A DNA stretch of 64,000 nucleotides from AP-15 sp963781215 (GCA_963781215.1 CAWAFE010000013.1:28231-92230), one strand, 5' to 3'; positions 35,294-47,431 are shown, counted from the stretch's first letter. The notes: a model not told the origin generated them from the letters alone. Numbers and translations: made by a program.

Positions 35294-38005
35294 ATGGCGG
35301 AGCGCGAGGGAAGACCGTCACCGGAGGCGTTGCTCGCTGCGGCGAAACAGGAGGGCCGCGGCCGCCTGAAGATCTTTCTCGGTGCGGCACCGGGGGTCGG
35401 CAAGACGTACGAGATGCTGTTGTCGGCTCAGGCCAAACAGCGCGACGGCGTCGATGTCGTCGTTGGCGTCGTTGAGCCGCATGGCCGGCGGGAGACCGAG
35501 GCGTTGATAGACGGCCTCGAAGTGGTTCCCCGCCAACAGGTCGAATATAAGGGCCATATTCTGGCCGAGATGGACCTCGACGCAATCCTGAGACGCCGCC
35601 CACAGCTCGTGCTCGTCGACGAGCTGGCCCATACCAACGCCCCGGGCAGCCGACATCCCAAGCGCTATCTCGACGTCGAGGAGCTGATCGCCGCCGGGAT
35701 CGATGTTTTCGCCACGCTTAATATCCAGCACGTCGAGAGCCTGAACGACATTATCGCCCGGATCACCCGGATTCGGGTACGCGAGACCGTGCCCGACAGC
35801 GTTCTCGACCAAGCTGACGACATCGAAGTCGTTGACCTTTCGCCCGAAGACCTGATCAAGCGTCTTCGGGAGGGCAAGGTTTATGTGCCGCAGCAGGCCG
35901 AACGCGCCATCAGGCACTTCTTCTCCACCGGCAACCTGACGGCGCTCCGAGAGCTGGCATTGCGGCGCACCGCCCAGCGCGTCGACGAGCAGCTGCTCTC
36001 GCATATGCGCGAACATGCGATCGCTGGTCCTTGGCCGGCTGGAGAACGGCTGCTGGTCTGCGTCAGCGAAGCCCCGAGCACCGCCGGGCTGATCCGTTAT
36101 GCCCGGCGGGTGGCGGAGCGATTGCGGGTGCCGTGGACGGCGCTCTATGTCGAAACCGCGCGCACACAACGGCTGACCGATTCCGAACGCGACCGCATCG
36201 CCGACCATTTGCGGCTGGCTGAGCTGCTCGGCGCATCGACGATTACAATCCCCGGGCGAAAGATAGTTGACGAGATTGTCAACTACTCGGCGGAAAACAA
36301 CATTACCCAAATTGTCATCGGCAAATCCGATCGGCCGCGTTGGTTTGAGATGGTCCATGGTTCGGTGGTGCACGATCTCGTGCGCCGCACCGGCCAGATC
36401 AGCGTCCACGTGATCTCGGCCGATGACGGCGAACCGGTCCCGGAGAAGTCGGTGGCCGCCTTGCGGCGCCCGGAACCGGTCCACATCGAGCATTATCTCG
36501 GTGGTGCCGCGGCGGTCGCACTGGCCTTTGAACTCAGCCTCCTCCTTAGGCAATTTGTCGCTGTGCAGAGCATTTCTCTGGTGTTCCTGACCGCCGTGCT
36601 GGTCTCAGCGGTCGCTTGGGGTTTGCTGCCGTCGCTGTTCGCCTGCTTGCTCAGCGTACTCACCTACAATTTCTTCTTCATACCGCCTCTCTACACGTTC
36701 TCGATCGGCGACCCCGAGAACGTCGTCGCCCTATTCTTCTTTTTGACCGTTGCGATCATCGTCAGCAATCTAACCGCGGCGACGCGTCGCCAGGCGATGA
36801 CCGCGCGATCGCGGGTCAAAACCACGGCCGAGCTTTACGCCTTCAGCCGCAAGCTCGCGGGGATCGGCGCGCTCGATGATCTCTTATGGGCCACTGCCTA
36901 TCAGGTCTCGTCGATGCTGAAGGTCCGTACGGTGCTGCTCTTGCCGGCGGAGTACGGAGAGGGCCTCAAAGTCGCGTCAGGCTATCCGCCGGAAGACCGG
37001 CTTGACGACGCCGATCTGGCGGCGGCGCGCTGGACCTGGGAACACAATCGGTCGGCCGGGCGCGGCGCCGACACGTTGCCCGGCGGCAAGCGGCTGTTCC
37101 TACCGTTGCGCACCGGCAGCGGCCCGGTCGGGGTGATCGGCATCGACCGCGACACGTCCGGCCCCTTGTTTACACCGGACGAGCGGCGCCTGCTCGACGC
37201 TCTCACCGACCAGGCGGCAGTGGCAATCGAGCGCATCTCGCTTGCTAAGGGGCTCGACGAGGCGAGGGTATTGGCCGAAACGGAACGCTTGCGCGCAGCG
37301 CTCTTGACCTCGATTTCGCACGATCTTCGAACCCCGCTCGCCTCGATACTGGGCACCGTATCGAGCCTGCGCAGTTATCCCGAGAAGTACAGCGACGCCG
37401 AACGCGCGGAACTGCTTTCCACCTTGCAGGAGGAAGCCGAGCGTTTGAACCGGTTCGTCTCGAATCTCCTAGACATGACCCGGCTCGAATCCGGCGCGAT
37501 CGAGTTGAAGCTCGAATTGATCGATGTCGCCGAGATCGTCGGCTCCGCATTGCAGCGGGCGGGGACTGTCCTCGCTGCGCACCGCGTCGAGGTCGCGATC
37601 GCCCCGGACTTGCCGATGCTGCAGCTCGACGCTGTGCTGTTCGAGCAGGTGCTGTTCAACTTGCTCGACAATGCAGCGAAATACTCTGCGGCGGGCAGCC
37701 GGATCGATATTCGAGCAACGCGTGACGGCGAGCTCGTCGAGATCGAGGTCGTCGACGAGGGTCCTGGGATACCGCCGGCTGATTTCGAGCGCATCTTCGA
37801 CAAGTTCTATCGCGTGCAGGCGCAGGACCGCCGCCGCGCCGGGACCGGGCTAGGCCTTGCCATCTGCCGCGGCTTCGTCGAGGCGCTCGGCGGTTGGATT
37901 GTCGCCCGCAATCGCCGCGACCGCTCGGGGGCGGTGCTGACGATCCGGATGCCGACGGTGCCGGAAATTACAGTAAATCAGCAGCCGGTCATGGCGCATG
38001 GCTAA
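35294..38005 (+). CDS. kdpD: KdpD osmosensing/potassium-sensing histidine kinase
   Basis: 903 residues, full length. N-terminal KdpD domain with Walker A GAAPGVGKT (30-38) and DELAHTNAPGSRHPKRYLDV; a Usp-like domain about 250-370; four membrane helices about 400-500 (LRQFVAVQSISLVFLTAVLV and LLPSLFACLLSVLTYNFFFI among them); a GAF domain about 525-650; then the kinase core with His676 in SISHDLRTPLASIL, N box LLDNAAKYSAAG, G1 VVDEGPGIPP and G2 GTGLGLAICRGFVEALGG. It phosphorylates KdpE under K+ limitation or osmotic stress. Overlaps kdpE by eight bases. Confidence 0.96.
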   Translation: MAEREGRPSPEALLAAAKQEGRGRLKIFLGAAPGVGKTYEMLLSAQAKQRDGVDVVVGVVEPHGRRETEALIDGLEVVPRQQVEYKGHILAEMDLDAILRRRPQLVLVDELAHTNAPGSRHPKRYLDVEELIAAGIDVFATLNIQHVESLNDIIARITRIRVRETVPDSVLDQADDIEVVDLSPEDLIKRLREGKVYVPQQAERAIRHFFSTGNLTALRELALRRTAQRVDEQLLSHMREHAIAGPWPAGERLLVCVSEAPSTAGLIRYARRVAERLRVPWTALYVETARTQRLTDSERDRIADHLRLAELLGASTITIPGRKIVDEIVNYSAENNITQIVIGKSDRPRWFEMVHGSVVHDLVRRTGQISVHVISADDGEPVPEKSVAALRRPEPVHIEHYLGGAAAVALAFELSLLLRQFVAVQSISLVFLTAVLVSAVAWGLLPSLFACLLSVLTYNFFFIPPLYTFSIGDPENVVALFFFLTVAIIVSNLTAATRRQAMTARSRVKTTAELYAFSRKLAGIGALDDLLWATAYQVSSMLKVRTVLLLPAEYGEGLKVASGYPPEDRLDDADLAAARWTWEHNRSAGRGADTLPGGKRLFLPLRTGSGPVGVIGIDRDTSGPLFTPDERRLLDALTDQAAVAIERISLAKGLDEARVLAETERLRAALLTSISHDLRTPLASILGTVSSLRSYPEKYSDAERAELLSTLQEEAERLNRFVSNLLDMTRLESGAIELKLELIDVAEIVGSALQRAGTVLAAHRVEVAIAPDLPMLQLDAVLFEQVLFNLLDNAAKYSAAGSRIDIRATRDGELVEIEVVDEGPGIPPADFERIFDKFYRVQAQDRRRAGTGLGLAICRGFVEALGGWIVARNRRDRSGAVLTIRMPTVPEITVNQQPVMAHG

Positions 38006-38702
38006 AGCCGTCACCGTCCTCGTCGTCGACGATGAGCCGCCGATCCGGCGGTTCTTGCGCACCAGCCTCGCTGCCGCCGGATACCGGATCGTCGAAGCCG
38101 AGAATGCCGCCGGGGCGATACGGTCGCTGGCGGCCGAAAAGCCCGATCTGGTGATCCTCGATCTCGGGCTGCCGGACCGCAGCGGGCTCGACTTGATCGG
38201 CGAGATCCGCAAGACCTCCGCAGTGCCTATCCTGGTCTTGTCGGCGCGCCACGACGAGCGGGCCAAGGTCGCGGCACTCGATCTCGGCGCCGACGATTAT
38301 CTCGCCAAGCCCTTCGGCATGGCCGAGCTGATGGCGCGGCTGCGCGCCGCGCTGCGGCACGCCTTCCAGGCGCAGGGCGAGCTTCCGGCCTTCGTCTCTG
38401 GCGATCTCTCGGTCGATCTGGTGCGCCGCCATGTCTCCCGCGGCGGCCGCGAGGTCAAATTGTCGCCAAAGGAGTTCGACCTCCTGCGTCACCTGGTGAT
38501 GCACGCCGGTAAGGTCTTGACCCACCGCCACCTGTTGCGCGAGGTCTGGGGTCCGGCGCAGGCCGAAGAGGTGCAGTATCTGCGGGTGTTCATCCGCGGG
38601 CTGCGGCAAAAGCTCGAACCCGACCCGACCCGGCCCACCCACATCCTGACCGAGCTCGGCGTCGGCTACCGCCTCCAGCTGCCCCCCGACCAGCGCGCCT
38701 GA
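37998..38702 (+). CDS. kdpE: KdpE response regulator
   Basis: 234 residues. Receiver with acidic pocket VVDDEPPIRR, phospho-Asp55 (LVILDLGLPDRSG), Lys104 (YLAKPFG). C-terminal OmpR-type winged helix with LSPKEFDLLRHLVMHAGKVL and the recognition helix region VQYLRVFIRGLRQKLEPDPT, ending LTELGVGYRLQLP. It activates kdpFABC after phosphorylation by KdpD. The start overlaps the kdpD end (ATGGCTAA). Confidence 0.95.
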   Translation: MAKAVTVLVVDDEPPIRRFLRTSLAAAGYRIVEAENAAGAIRSLAAEKPDLVILDLGLPDRSGLDLIGEIRKTSAVPILVLSARHDERAKVAALDLGADDYLAKPFGMAELMARLRAALRHAFQAQGELPAFVSGDLSVDLVRRHVSRGGREVKLSPKEFDLLRHLVMHAGKVLTHRHLLREVWGPAQAEEVQYLRVFIRGLRQKLEPDPTRPTHILTELGVGYRLQLPPDQRA

Positions 38703-38747
38703 GCAAGTCGATTTTCAAGTGCATCGGCGGACGCCCGGCGCCACCGA

Positions 38748-38799
38748 TCTTTATGATTTCTTTATGCGCTGGGGCGCCTATCGCCATCGAATCTTTATG
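38748..38799 (+). promoter_or_regulatory. Triple TCTTTATG repeat upstream of kup
   Basis: TCTTTATG occurs at 38748-38755, 38759-38766 and 38792-38799, i.e. spacings of 11 and 33 bases, both near whole numbers of helical turns. A similar TCTTTATA stands upstream of the kdp genes. Repeated, phased sites are typical of OmpR-family regulator binding. KdpE is the obvious candidate because its gene ends 45 bases away, but this is inference. Confidence 0.4.
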
Positions 38800-38812
38800 C
38801 CCCGCATGCAAG

Positions 38813-40750
38813 ATGGCAGCGCGGAGCACAGACGCTGTGGCGGCGGACCAAATTCACCCATTACGGGACGCGCCGGCGCAGCGGAGCGAGCTTCGTCTCA
38901 GCGCCGGTTCGCGGCTGACCATCGCCGCGCTCGGTGTCGTCTACGGCGACATCGGCACTTCGCCGCTCTACGCGGTGCGCCAGTCGCTGGTCGATTTCGG
39001 CGATTTGAGCGAGCCCGCGGTGCTCGGCGCCCTATCGCTGATCGTCTGGGCGCTGGTGCTGGTCGTCACGGTCAAATACGTGCTCGTCATCATGCGCGCC
39101 GACAACCGCGGCGAGGGCGGGTTGTTGGCGCTGACGGCACTGGTGCTGCGCGCAACGAGCCATTTACACAAGCGTCACCTGTGGATCATGGCGGCGGGCT
39201 TGGTCGGCGCCGCGCTGTTTTACGGCGACGGCGTCATCACTCCGGCGATCTCGGTGCTGAGCGCGGTCGAAGGGCTGAAGGTGGCGACGCCGCTCTTCGA
39301 GCCTTACGTCGTTCCGATATCGCTTGTCCTGCTGGCTGCGCTCTTTCTGGTGCAGCGCCACGGCACCGCGGCGGTCGGCAGCTTCTTCGGCCCGGTGATG
39401 CTGGTCTGGTTCGCGGTGCTGGCATTGCTCGGGATCTGGGGGATGGCGCAGCAGCCGCGCATCCTCTTCGCCCTCGATCCGCGCTGGGGCGTGGCCGTGC
39501 TGTGGGCGGCACCATGGCGCGGCTTCCTGATGCTGGGCGCGGTCTTTCTCGCCGTGACGGGCGCCGAGACTCTCTACGCCGATATGGGCCATTTCGGCCG
39601 AGGTGCGCTGCGCCGGGCGTGGCTCGGCCTGGTCTTCCCGGCGCTGGTGCTCAATTATTTCGGGCAGGGCGCGCTGCTGCTCGGCAACCCGGCCGCGATC
39701 GAGAACCCGTTCTATCGCCTGGCGCCGGCATGGGGCCTCTATCCGCTCGTGGCATTGGCCGCGGTGGCCACGATCATCGCCTCTCAGGCGGTGATTTCCG
39801 GCGCCTTCTCGATCACCCGCCAGGCGGTGCAGCTCGGCTATCTGCCGCGGCTCGAAATCCGCCACACCTCGGAGACCGAGATCGGCCAGGTCTACGTGCC
39901 GCGCATCAACGCCCTGCTGCTGGTCGCGGTCATCGTCCTGGTGCTCGGCTTCCAGTCATCGGACAATCTCGGCGCCGCCTACGGCATCGCGGTCAGCGGC
40001 ATGATGGCGATCACCACCGGTCTGGCCTTCCTCTATATGCGCGGGCGCGGCTGGAGCCTTGCCGTCGCGGTGCCGGTTTTTGCCGCCTTCGGCCTCGTCG
40101 ACCTCGTTTTTCTCAGCGCCAATCTGCTCAAGGTGGTCGAGGGCGGCTGGTTCCCGATCGTCGTCGCAGGGCTGGTTTTTGCCGTCATGGCGACCTGGTG
40201 GCGCGGCCGCCGGCTGCTCGCCGAGCAGCGCGCTCGCGACGCGCTGCCGCTGCGGCTGTTTGTCGACGGGCTCGGCCCGGAGCACCCGCCTCGCATCCCC
40301 GGGACCGCGATCTTCATGACCCGCGACCTCGCGCGCGTGCCCGTGGCGCTGCTCCATGCCTTGAAGCATTACAGGGTGCTGCACCGGCGCGTCGTGATGA
40401 TGCAGGTGACGACCGAGGACGTGCCGCATGTGCCCGACGAGCAGCGCCTCGAAATCGTCGAGCTCGGCAACGGCTTTCATACGATCCAGGTCCGCTACGG
40501 CTTCATGGATCAGCCGAACCTCATGCGCGCGCTGGCGCAGTGCCGGGTCGGCGGCTTGCGCTTCAACCTGATGGAGACGTCCTTTATCATCGGCCGCGAG
40601 AAGGTGCGCCCGCGGCCGCGGCGCGCCGCTTTCTGGCGCTGGCGCGATCGCCTCTTCATCCTGATGTCGAACAACACGCTCGACGCCACCGAGTTCTTCC
40701 GCATCCCGCCCAACCGTGTCGTCGAGCTCGGCGGCCAGATCGAGATCTGA
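38813..40750 (+). CDS. kup: Kup-type potassium uptake transporter
   Basis: 645 residues from ATG 38813. Hallmarks of the KUP/HAK/KT family: LGVVYGDIGTSPLYAVRQSL, VKYVLVIMRADNRGEGGLLA, GDGVITPAISVLSAVEGLKV, GHFGRGALRRAW, QAVISGAFSITRQAVQLGYL, then the cytosolic C-terminal domain with EDVPHVPDEQRLEIVELGNG and FFRIPPNRVVELGGQIEI. About 12 membrane helices. It takes up K+ with protons. An upstream in-frame ATG (38753) exists, but the sequence between is not Kup-like and overlaps the TCTTTATG repeats. Together with kdp it makes a dedicated potassium block. Confidence 0.93.
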   Translation: MAARSTDAVAADQIHPLRDAPAQRSELRLSAGSRLTIAALGVVYGDIGTSPLYAVRQSLVDFGDLSEPAVLGALSLIVWALVLVVTVKYVLVIMRADNRGEGGLLALTALVLRATSHLHKRHLWIMAAGLVGAALFYGDGVITPAISVLSAVEGLKVATPLFEPYVVPISLVLLAALFLVQRHGTAAVGSFFGPVMLVWFAVLALLGIWGMAQQPRILFALDPRWGVAVLWAAPWRGFLMLGAVFLAVTGAETLYADMGHFGRGALRRAWLGLVFPALVLNYFGQGALLLGNPAAIENPFYRLAPAWGLYPLVALAAVATIIASQAVISGAFSITRQAVQLGYLPRLEIRHTSETEIGQVYVPRINALLLVAVIVLVLGFQSSDNLGAAYGIAVSGMMAITTGLAFLYMRGRGWSLAVAVPVFAAFGLVDLVFLSANLLKVVEGGWFPIVVAGLVFAVMATWWRGRRLLAEQRARDALPLRLFVDGLGPEHPPRIPGTAIFMTRDLARVPVALLHALKHYRVLHRRVVMMQVTTEDVPHVPDEQRLEIVELGNGFHTIQVRYGFMDQPNLMRALAQCRVGGLRFNLMETSFIIGREKVRPRPRRAAFWRWRDRLFILMSNNTLDATEFFRIPPNRVVELGGQIEI

Positions 40751-40769
40751 CCGGCGCCGCCGCCTTTAT

Positions 40770-40791
40770 CGCGCCTTTATCCCAAGGCGCG
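40770..40791. terminator. Hairpin after kup (possible terminator)
   Basis: Stem CGCGCCTT/AAGGCGCG, perfect over eight base pairs with loop TATCCC. There is no clear T-run after it, so intrinsic termination is uncertain; a 3'-end stabiliser is equally possible. Confidence 0.45.
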
Positions 40792-40827
40792 CGATCTCGC
40801 ATCGAACTCTTATCCCAAGCGCAATAG

Positions 40828-41058
40828 ATGGTGGGCGCCGCTCTGTTGCTTGGGCTCGACATGACCCGCCGCGCTCGCCAATCCGCCGACTACTGGGACC
40901 CTGCCTGGGCCGCCGAAGATCTGGGGTTCCCAGACGATCCGGCGCTGGTCGCCGCCTACGCGCTCTCGGAATGGGTCATCGCTGTTGTCGGCCCGTTGTT
41001 CTGGATCTTCCTGGCGGCAGGCTTCCTCGCGGCCGAGCTCGGAAATCCCTGTTGCTGA
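40828..41058 (+). CDS. Possible small membrane protein, unknown function
   Basis: 76 residues from ATG 40828, or 65 from ATG 40861. Polar N-terminal part (ADYWDPAWAAEDLGFPDDPA) followed by one membrane helix (WVIAVVGPLFWIFLAAGFLA). No recognised family and no strong ribosome binding site. It fills the gap between kup and bpt. It may be genuine, or a chance frame. Confidence 0.35.
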   Translation: MVGAALLLGLDMTRRARQSADYWDPAWAAEDLGFPDDPALVAAYALSEWVIAVVGPLFWIFLAAGFLAAELGNPCC

Positions 41059-41223
41059 CGCGCGAAGGCGGCCGGGCGTTGTAGGGCCCTGATTGTCCCC
41101 TTCGCCGCGCGCTCCCCAGCTCCTTTTCGAGCGGTCCCGATCCCCGCGCGTTGGGGCTGGCAACGGCAGCCCGGTTTCGGCCATACTCGGGGCAGGGCGC
41201 AAGGCGGGCAGAGGGAGCAACGG

Positions 41224-42033
41224 ATGGACATTGGGCCGGGGGCCGGCGACAAGCCGAACGGCGAGTGGCTTCGACGCGAGGCGCGACTCGGCAGATTGCG
41301 CGATGGCCTGGTTGCCCCGTTGCACCAGTTCTTCGCGACCGCGGCGATCACCTGCCCCTATGTGCCGGGCCGTGCCGAACGCAAGCTGATCGTCGAATTG
41401 GGCGGCGATCGGTCTGCCGTCTTCTACGACGATCTGTCGCGCGCCGGGTTCCGCCGCAGCCATCACTTCGCCTATCGCCCGGCCTGCCGCGCCTGCAATT
41501 CCTGCGTCCCCGTGCGGATCGCCGTCGAGCGCTTCGCCCACACGCGCTCGACCCGGCGCATCCGCAATATCAACCGCGATTTGAGTGGGGCGCTGGTCCG
41601 CGCCCGGGCGACGCCCGAGCAGTTCGGCCTGTTCCAGGCCTATCAGCGCTCGCGCCACGGCGACAGCGACATGGCCGCGATGCATTACAGCGATTACCGG
41701 GGGATGGTCGAGGACACCCCGATCCGCACTCAAATCGCCGAGTTTCGCGACGGCGCCGGCACCCTCGTCGCGGCGGCGCTGATCGACCGGCTCGACGACG
41801 GCGTCTCGGCCGTCTACAGCTTTTACGACCCGCAGCAGCCAAAGCGCAGCCTCGGCACCTGGAGCATCCTGTGGCTCGTCGAGGAATGCCACCGGCAAGC
41901 GCAACCTTACGTCTATCTCGGCTATTGGATCGCAGACAGCCCGAAGATGGCCTACAAGGCGCGATACCCCGCGTTGGAGCGGCTGGTCGCGGGCGGCTGG
42001 GCGGCTTTCCCGAGGCAACCCTCCGAGGGTTGA
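41224..42033 (+). CDS. bpt: Aspartate/glutamate leucyltransferase (Bpt, arginyltransferase family)
   Basis: 269 residues. Family blocks: ITCPYVPGRAERKLIVELGG, FRRSHHFAYRPACRACNSCV (a conserved Cys cluster), VPVRIAVERFAHTRSTRRI, YQRSRHGDSDMAAM, and YSFYDPQQPKRSLGTWSILW then YVYLGYWIADSPKMAYKARY. Bpt adds leucine to proteins with N-terminal Asp/Glu, marking them for ClpS-ClpAP (the bacterial N-end rule). Its stop lies eight bases before the next gene. Confidence 0.93.
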   Translation: MDIGPGAGDKPNGEWLRREARLGRLRDGLVAPLHQFFATAAITCPYVPGRAERKLIVELGGDRSAVFYDDLSRAGFRRSHHFAYRPACRACNSCVPVRIAVERFAHTRSTRRIRNINRDLSGALVRARATPEQFGLFQAYQRSRHGDSDMAAMHYSDYRGMVEDTPIRTQIAEFRDGAGTLVAAALIDRLDDGVSAVYSFYDPQQPKRSLGTWSILWLVEECHRQAQPYVYLGYWIADSPKMAYKARYPALERLVAGGWAAFPRQPSEG

Positions 42034-42040
42034 TCCGGGC

Positions 42041-43408
42041 ATGGCGATCGGGCTCCTCGATTCGGCGATCTTCGCCGATATGTTCGGCACCGCGGCGATG
42101 CGCGAAGTGTTCGGCGATCGCGGCTTTCTCGCCCGCTGCGTCGAGGTCGAGGCGGCTTTGGCGCGCGCCCAGGCTAGGCTCGGGATTATCCCGAAGGATG
42201 CCGCGGCAGCGATCTCGCGGGCCGCCGATCCGATCCCCGAACTCGACCTCGCCCGGCTGAAGCGCGAGACCGAGACTGTCGGCTACCCGATCCTGCCGCT
42301 CGTCCGCCAGCTCGCCGAGCATGCCGGCGAGGCTGGGCGCTGGCTCCATTGGGGAGCAACGACGCAGGATATCATGGACACCGCCGTGGTCTTGCAGATC
42401 CGCGCCGGTCTGGCGCTGATCGAGGAGGACCTCGGGGCGGTGCGCGGCCATCTGGCCGACCTCGCGCGCCGCCACCGCGATACGGCGATGGCCGGGCGCA
42501 CCCACCTGCAGCACGCGCTGCCGGTGACCTTCGGCTACAAGGCCGCGGTGTGGCTCTCGGCGCTCGACCGCCACGCCGAACGGCTCTCGCAGCTGCGTCC
42601 GCGCGTGCTGCTGGCGCAGTTCGGCGGTGCCGCCGGCACCCTCGCCTCGCTCGGCAACGGCGAGGGGGTAGTGGCGAGCCGGACCGAGCTCGCGCGCGAG
42701 CTTGGCCTCGGTGACCCGCCGATCACTTGGCACGTGGCAAGGGACGGGATCGCCGAGACCGTCCAGGTATTAGCCTTGCTGACCGGCAGCCTCGGCAAGA
42801 TCGCCTTCGACGTGATGCTGATGTCGGCAACCGAGTTAGGCGAGGCGGCCGAGCCCTTTGTTTCGGGCCGCGGCTCCAGCTCGACGATGCCGCAGAAAAG
42901 GAACCCGATCTCGTGCGAGCTGATCCTCGCCGCGGCTAAGGCGGCGCGCCAGCAGGCGGGGCTCGTGCTCGACGCCATGATCGCCGATTTCGAGCGCGCG
43001 ACCGGCCCCTGGCATGTCGAATGGGCGGCGGTGCCCGAGGCTTTCGGCTACACCGCTGGTGCCCTGCACCAGTCGCGGTTCTTGTTGGGCGGGCTGATCG
43101 TCGACCCCGCCCGCATGGCGAAGAACCTCGACATGACCCACGGCCTGATCGTCGCCGAGGCGGTGATGATGGGCCTTGCCCCCCACACCGGCCGCAACGA
43201 GGCGCACGACCTCGTCTACGACGCCTGTCGCGCCGCGATCGAGACCGACCGCCCCTTGCTCGACGAATTGCTCGAAAACCCCGCCGTCGCCGGCCCACTC
43301 GGCGCCGACAAGCTCCGTGCACTGACCGATCCTGCCAACTATCTCGGCGCCGCCCCCGCTATGGTCGACCACCTGCTCAAGGAGCGCAGGGGCCGGACAC
43401 AGTCGTAA
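42041..43408 (+). CDS. Fumarase/aspartase-superfamily lyase (adenylosuccinate lyase / carboxymuconate cycloisomerase type)
   Basis: 455 residues. Contains LHWGATTQDIMDTAVVLQIR, AGRTHLQHALPVTFGYKAAV and the signature loop GRGSSSTMPQKRNPISCELI, with the catalytic Ser in SSSTMPQKRNP. Then GAMHQSR-like GALHQSRFLLGGLIVDPARM. The spacing and VGYPILPLVRQLAEHAGEAG are closer to the PcaB-like (3-carboxy-cis,cis-muconate cycloisomerase) branch than to housekeeping PurB, but no protocatechuate genes are nearby. The enzyme splits or closes a C-N or C-C/C-O bond with release of a fumarate-like group. Exact reaction undecided. Confidence 0.87.
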   Translation: MAIGLLDSAIFADMFGTAAMREVFGDRGFLARCVEVEAALARAQARLGIIPKDAAAAISRAADPIPELDLARLKRETETVGYPILPLVRQLAEHAGEAGRWLHWGATTQDIMDTAVVLQIRAGLALIEEDLGAVRGHLADLARRHRDTAMAGRTHLQHALPVTFGYKAAVWLSALDRHAERLSQLRPRVLLAQFGGAAGTLASLGNGEGVVASRTELARELGLGDPPITWHVARDGIAETVQVLALLTGSLGKIAFDVMLMSATELGEAAEPFVSGRGSSSTMPQKRNPISCELILAAAKAARQQAGLVLDAMIADFERATGPWHVEWAAVPEAFGYTAGALHQSRFLLGGLIVDPARMAKNLDMTHGLIVAEAVMMGLAPHTGRNEAHDLVYDACRAAIETDRPLLDELLENPAVAGPLGADKLRALTDPANYLGAAPAMVDHLLKERRGRTQS

Positions 43409-43482
43409 GCGCGGCCACCGCATTCTCGCTGGTCGGCGCAATGTGACCGCCCTAATCAGAACGAGGATTTTTGCTGGCGGCT

Positions 43483-45882
<2,400 letters not shown>

Positions 45883-45962
45883 TTTCCGCGCTGCGCAGGT
45901 CGCGGTCCTCCATGGGCATCGGGAAGGGTCCTTGGATCGGGAGGTGGGCGAATGCGGTTCGT

Positions 45963-46361
45963 TCACCGCATCTTATGCAATTGCAGCATCAGGCAGCCAT
46001 TGGCGAGATGCCGGCCGTAAATCTCGAACCGGGCGGGAGGCAGCTCGATCCGCCGCTCGAAATGCCCGTGCGGGATTTCCAGACGGTGGATCCGGGCATG
46101 GCCGAGCTCGGGCGGCAACGGCCGCTCGCCGCTGACGATCAGCAGCCCGGCGCTGAGCGTGACCTCGACCCGGTCGAGCTCGACCCCCGGCAGCGCAATC
46201 AGGATGGTCAGCGCCTCCTCGGTCTCGAAGATGTCGCACGGCGCCTCCCAGCAGCGGCTGCTGTGGTTGCGGTGAAAGAACTGCCGGTGCAGCCGCTGCG
46301 CGCGCTCCATCTTTTCCCAGGCCTGAGCCCACATCAGCGCTTCGAGCGGTCGTATCGGCAT
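45963..46361 (-). CDS. Small heat-shock protein, Hsp20/alpha-crystallin family
   Basis: 132 residues. The alpha-crystallin domain spans about 38-125: APCDIFETEEALTILIALPG, VELDRVEVTLSAGLLIVSGE, then HRLEIPHGHFERRIELPPAR. The end lacks the long IxI-type tail and reads LANGCLMLQLHKMR. These proteins hold unfolded clients for refolding or degradation. Directly upstream of lon on the same strand; a GTG of a longer lon frame overlaps this stop, so coupled expression is possible. Confidence 0.88.
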   Translation of the reverse strand: MPIRPLEALMWAQAWEKMERAQRLHRQFFHRNHSSRCWEAPCDIFETEEALTILIALPGVELDRVEVTLSAGLLIVSGERPLPPELGHARIHRLEIPHGHFERRIELPPARFEIYGRHLANGCLMLQLHKMR

Positions 46362-46538
46362 GTTCGGCTCCGAGCAGGATGGCCCCCGCCCGGGTTTCGC
46401 CCGGAGATGGCCGCTCCCGCTGATATGGTAACGCGACAGCGCAGAAGGAGTGGCGACGACGCGGATCGCGCCAGCGCGCTGGCCCTTGCCCACGAAACCA
46501 GCTATCAGCATTAGCGAAGCAATACCCGGGAGCGGCCG

Positions 46539-47406
46539 GTGGCGTTGATCAGCGAAAAAACCGTGGCTTTGGTCGAAGGTATCGCGGCCGAGGCGGAGCG
46601 GATCGAAACCCCGTGCGGCGACGGGAAGATGGTCTGGCGCCGCTGGGGCAGCGGCCCGCCGCTGGTGCTGTTCCACGGCGGCTACGGCTCGTGGACGCAT
46701 TGGATCCGCAATGTGCTGGTGCTGGCGCGACAATTCACGGTCGTGGCGCCGGACCTGCCCGGGCTCGGCGAATCGGCGACCCCGCCCGAGCCGCATACCG
46801 CCGAAAGCCTGGCGCGAATCCTGATCGAGGGGCTCGACATTGTGCTGCCGCGGCACGCCGGTCTGCATATCGCCGGCTTCTCGTTCGGCGGGGTGCTCGG
46901 CGGCCACGTCGCAGCCCTTCTCGGCGACCGGCTGCGGGCATTGACCATTGTCGGGTCGAACGGGCTCGGCCTCGTCCGTCAGCCGACCGACTTGAAGCGC
47001 GTGCCGCCGGGCGCGTCCGGAGGCCGAGACCTTGGCGATCGCCCGCCATAATGTCGGCGCGCTGATGATCGCCGACCCGGCCAAGATCGACGAGCTGGCG
47101 GTCTATATCCAGGCGACGAACGCGCCGCGCGGCCGGGTCAAGAGCCGCCGCTTCTCGCGCGCCGACACGCTCGCCCAGGCGCTGCCGCGGATCAAGGCGC
47201 GGCTCGACGGCATCTGGGGCGGGCGTGACGCCACCGCCTACCCCTATCTCGACGAACGCGCCCGCGTGCTGCGCGAGGTTCAACCCGGTGCCCGGTTCGA
47301 GATCGTTCCCGGCGCCGGCCACTGGGTGCCGTACGAGGCCGCCGACCGCTTCAACCCGCTGCTCGCCGACATCGTGCGATCCCGGCTCGAGGGCGTGGCG
47401 GCGTAG
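46539..47406 (+). pseudogene. Alpha/beta-hydrolase, frameshifted
   Basis: Start GTG 46539 after GGGAGCGG. Frame 1: PLVLFHGGYGSWTHWIRNVL, VVAPDLPGLGESATPPEPHT and the nucleophile elbow HIAGFSFGGVLGGH (Ser). Around 47010-47020 the frame is lost within GCGTCCGGAGGCCGAG. Frame 2 goes on with TLAIARHNVGALMIADPAKI, GIWGGRDATAYPY (acid) and IVPGAGHWVPYEAADRFNPL (His) to the stop at 47406. The whole catalytic triad remains across the two frames, total about 288 residues. Substrate unknown; resembles meta-cleavage-product-type hydrolases. One indel, likely a consensus error. Confidence 0.82.
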
Positions 47407-47431
47407 CGGTCCGGCTTCAGCAGGCGGCGGC

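Noticed and set aside
38719..40827. 702-codon plus-strand frame overlapping kup
   Set aside because: Arg/Gly/Ala-rich shadow in another frame of kup; kup itself has all family motifs.
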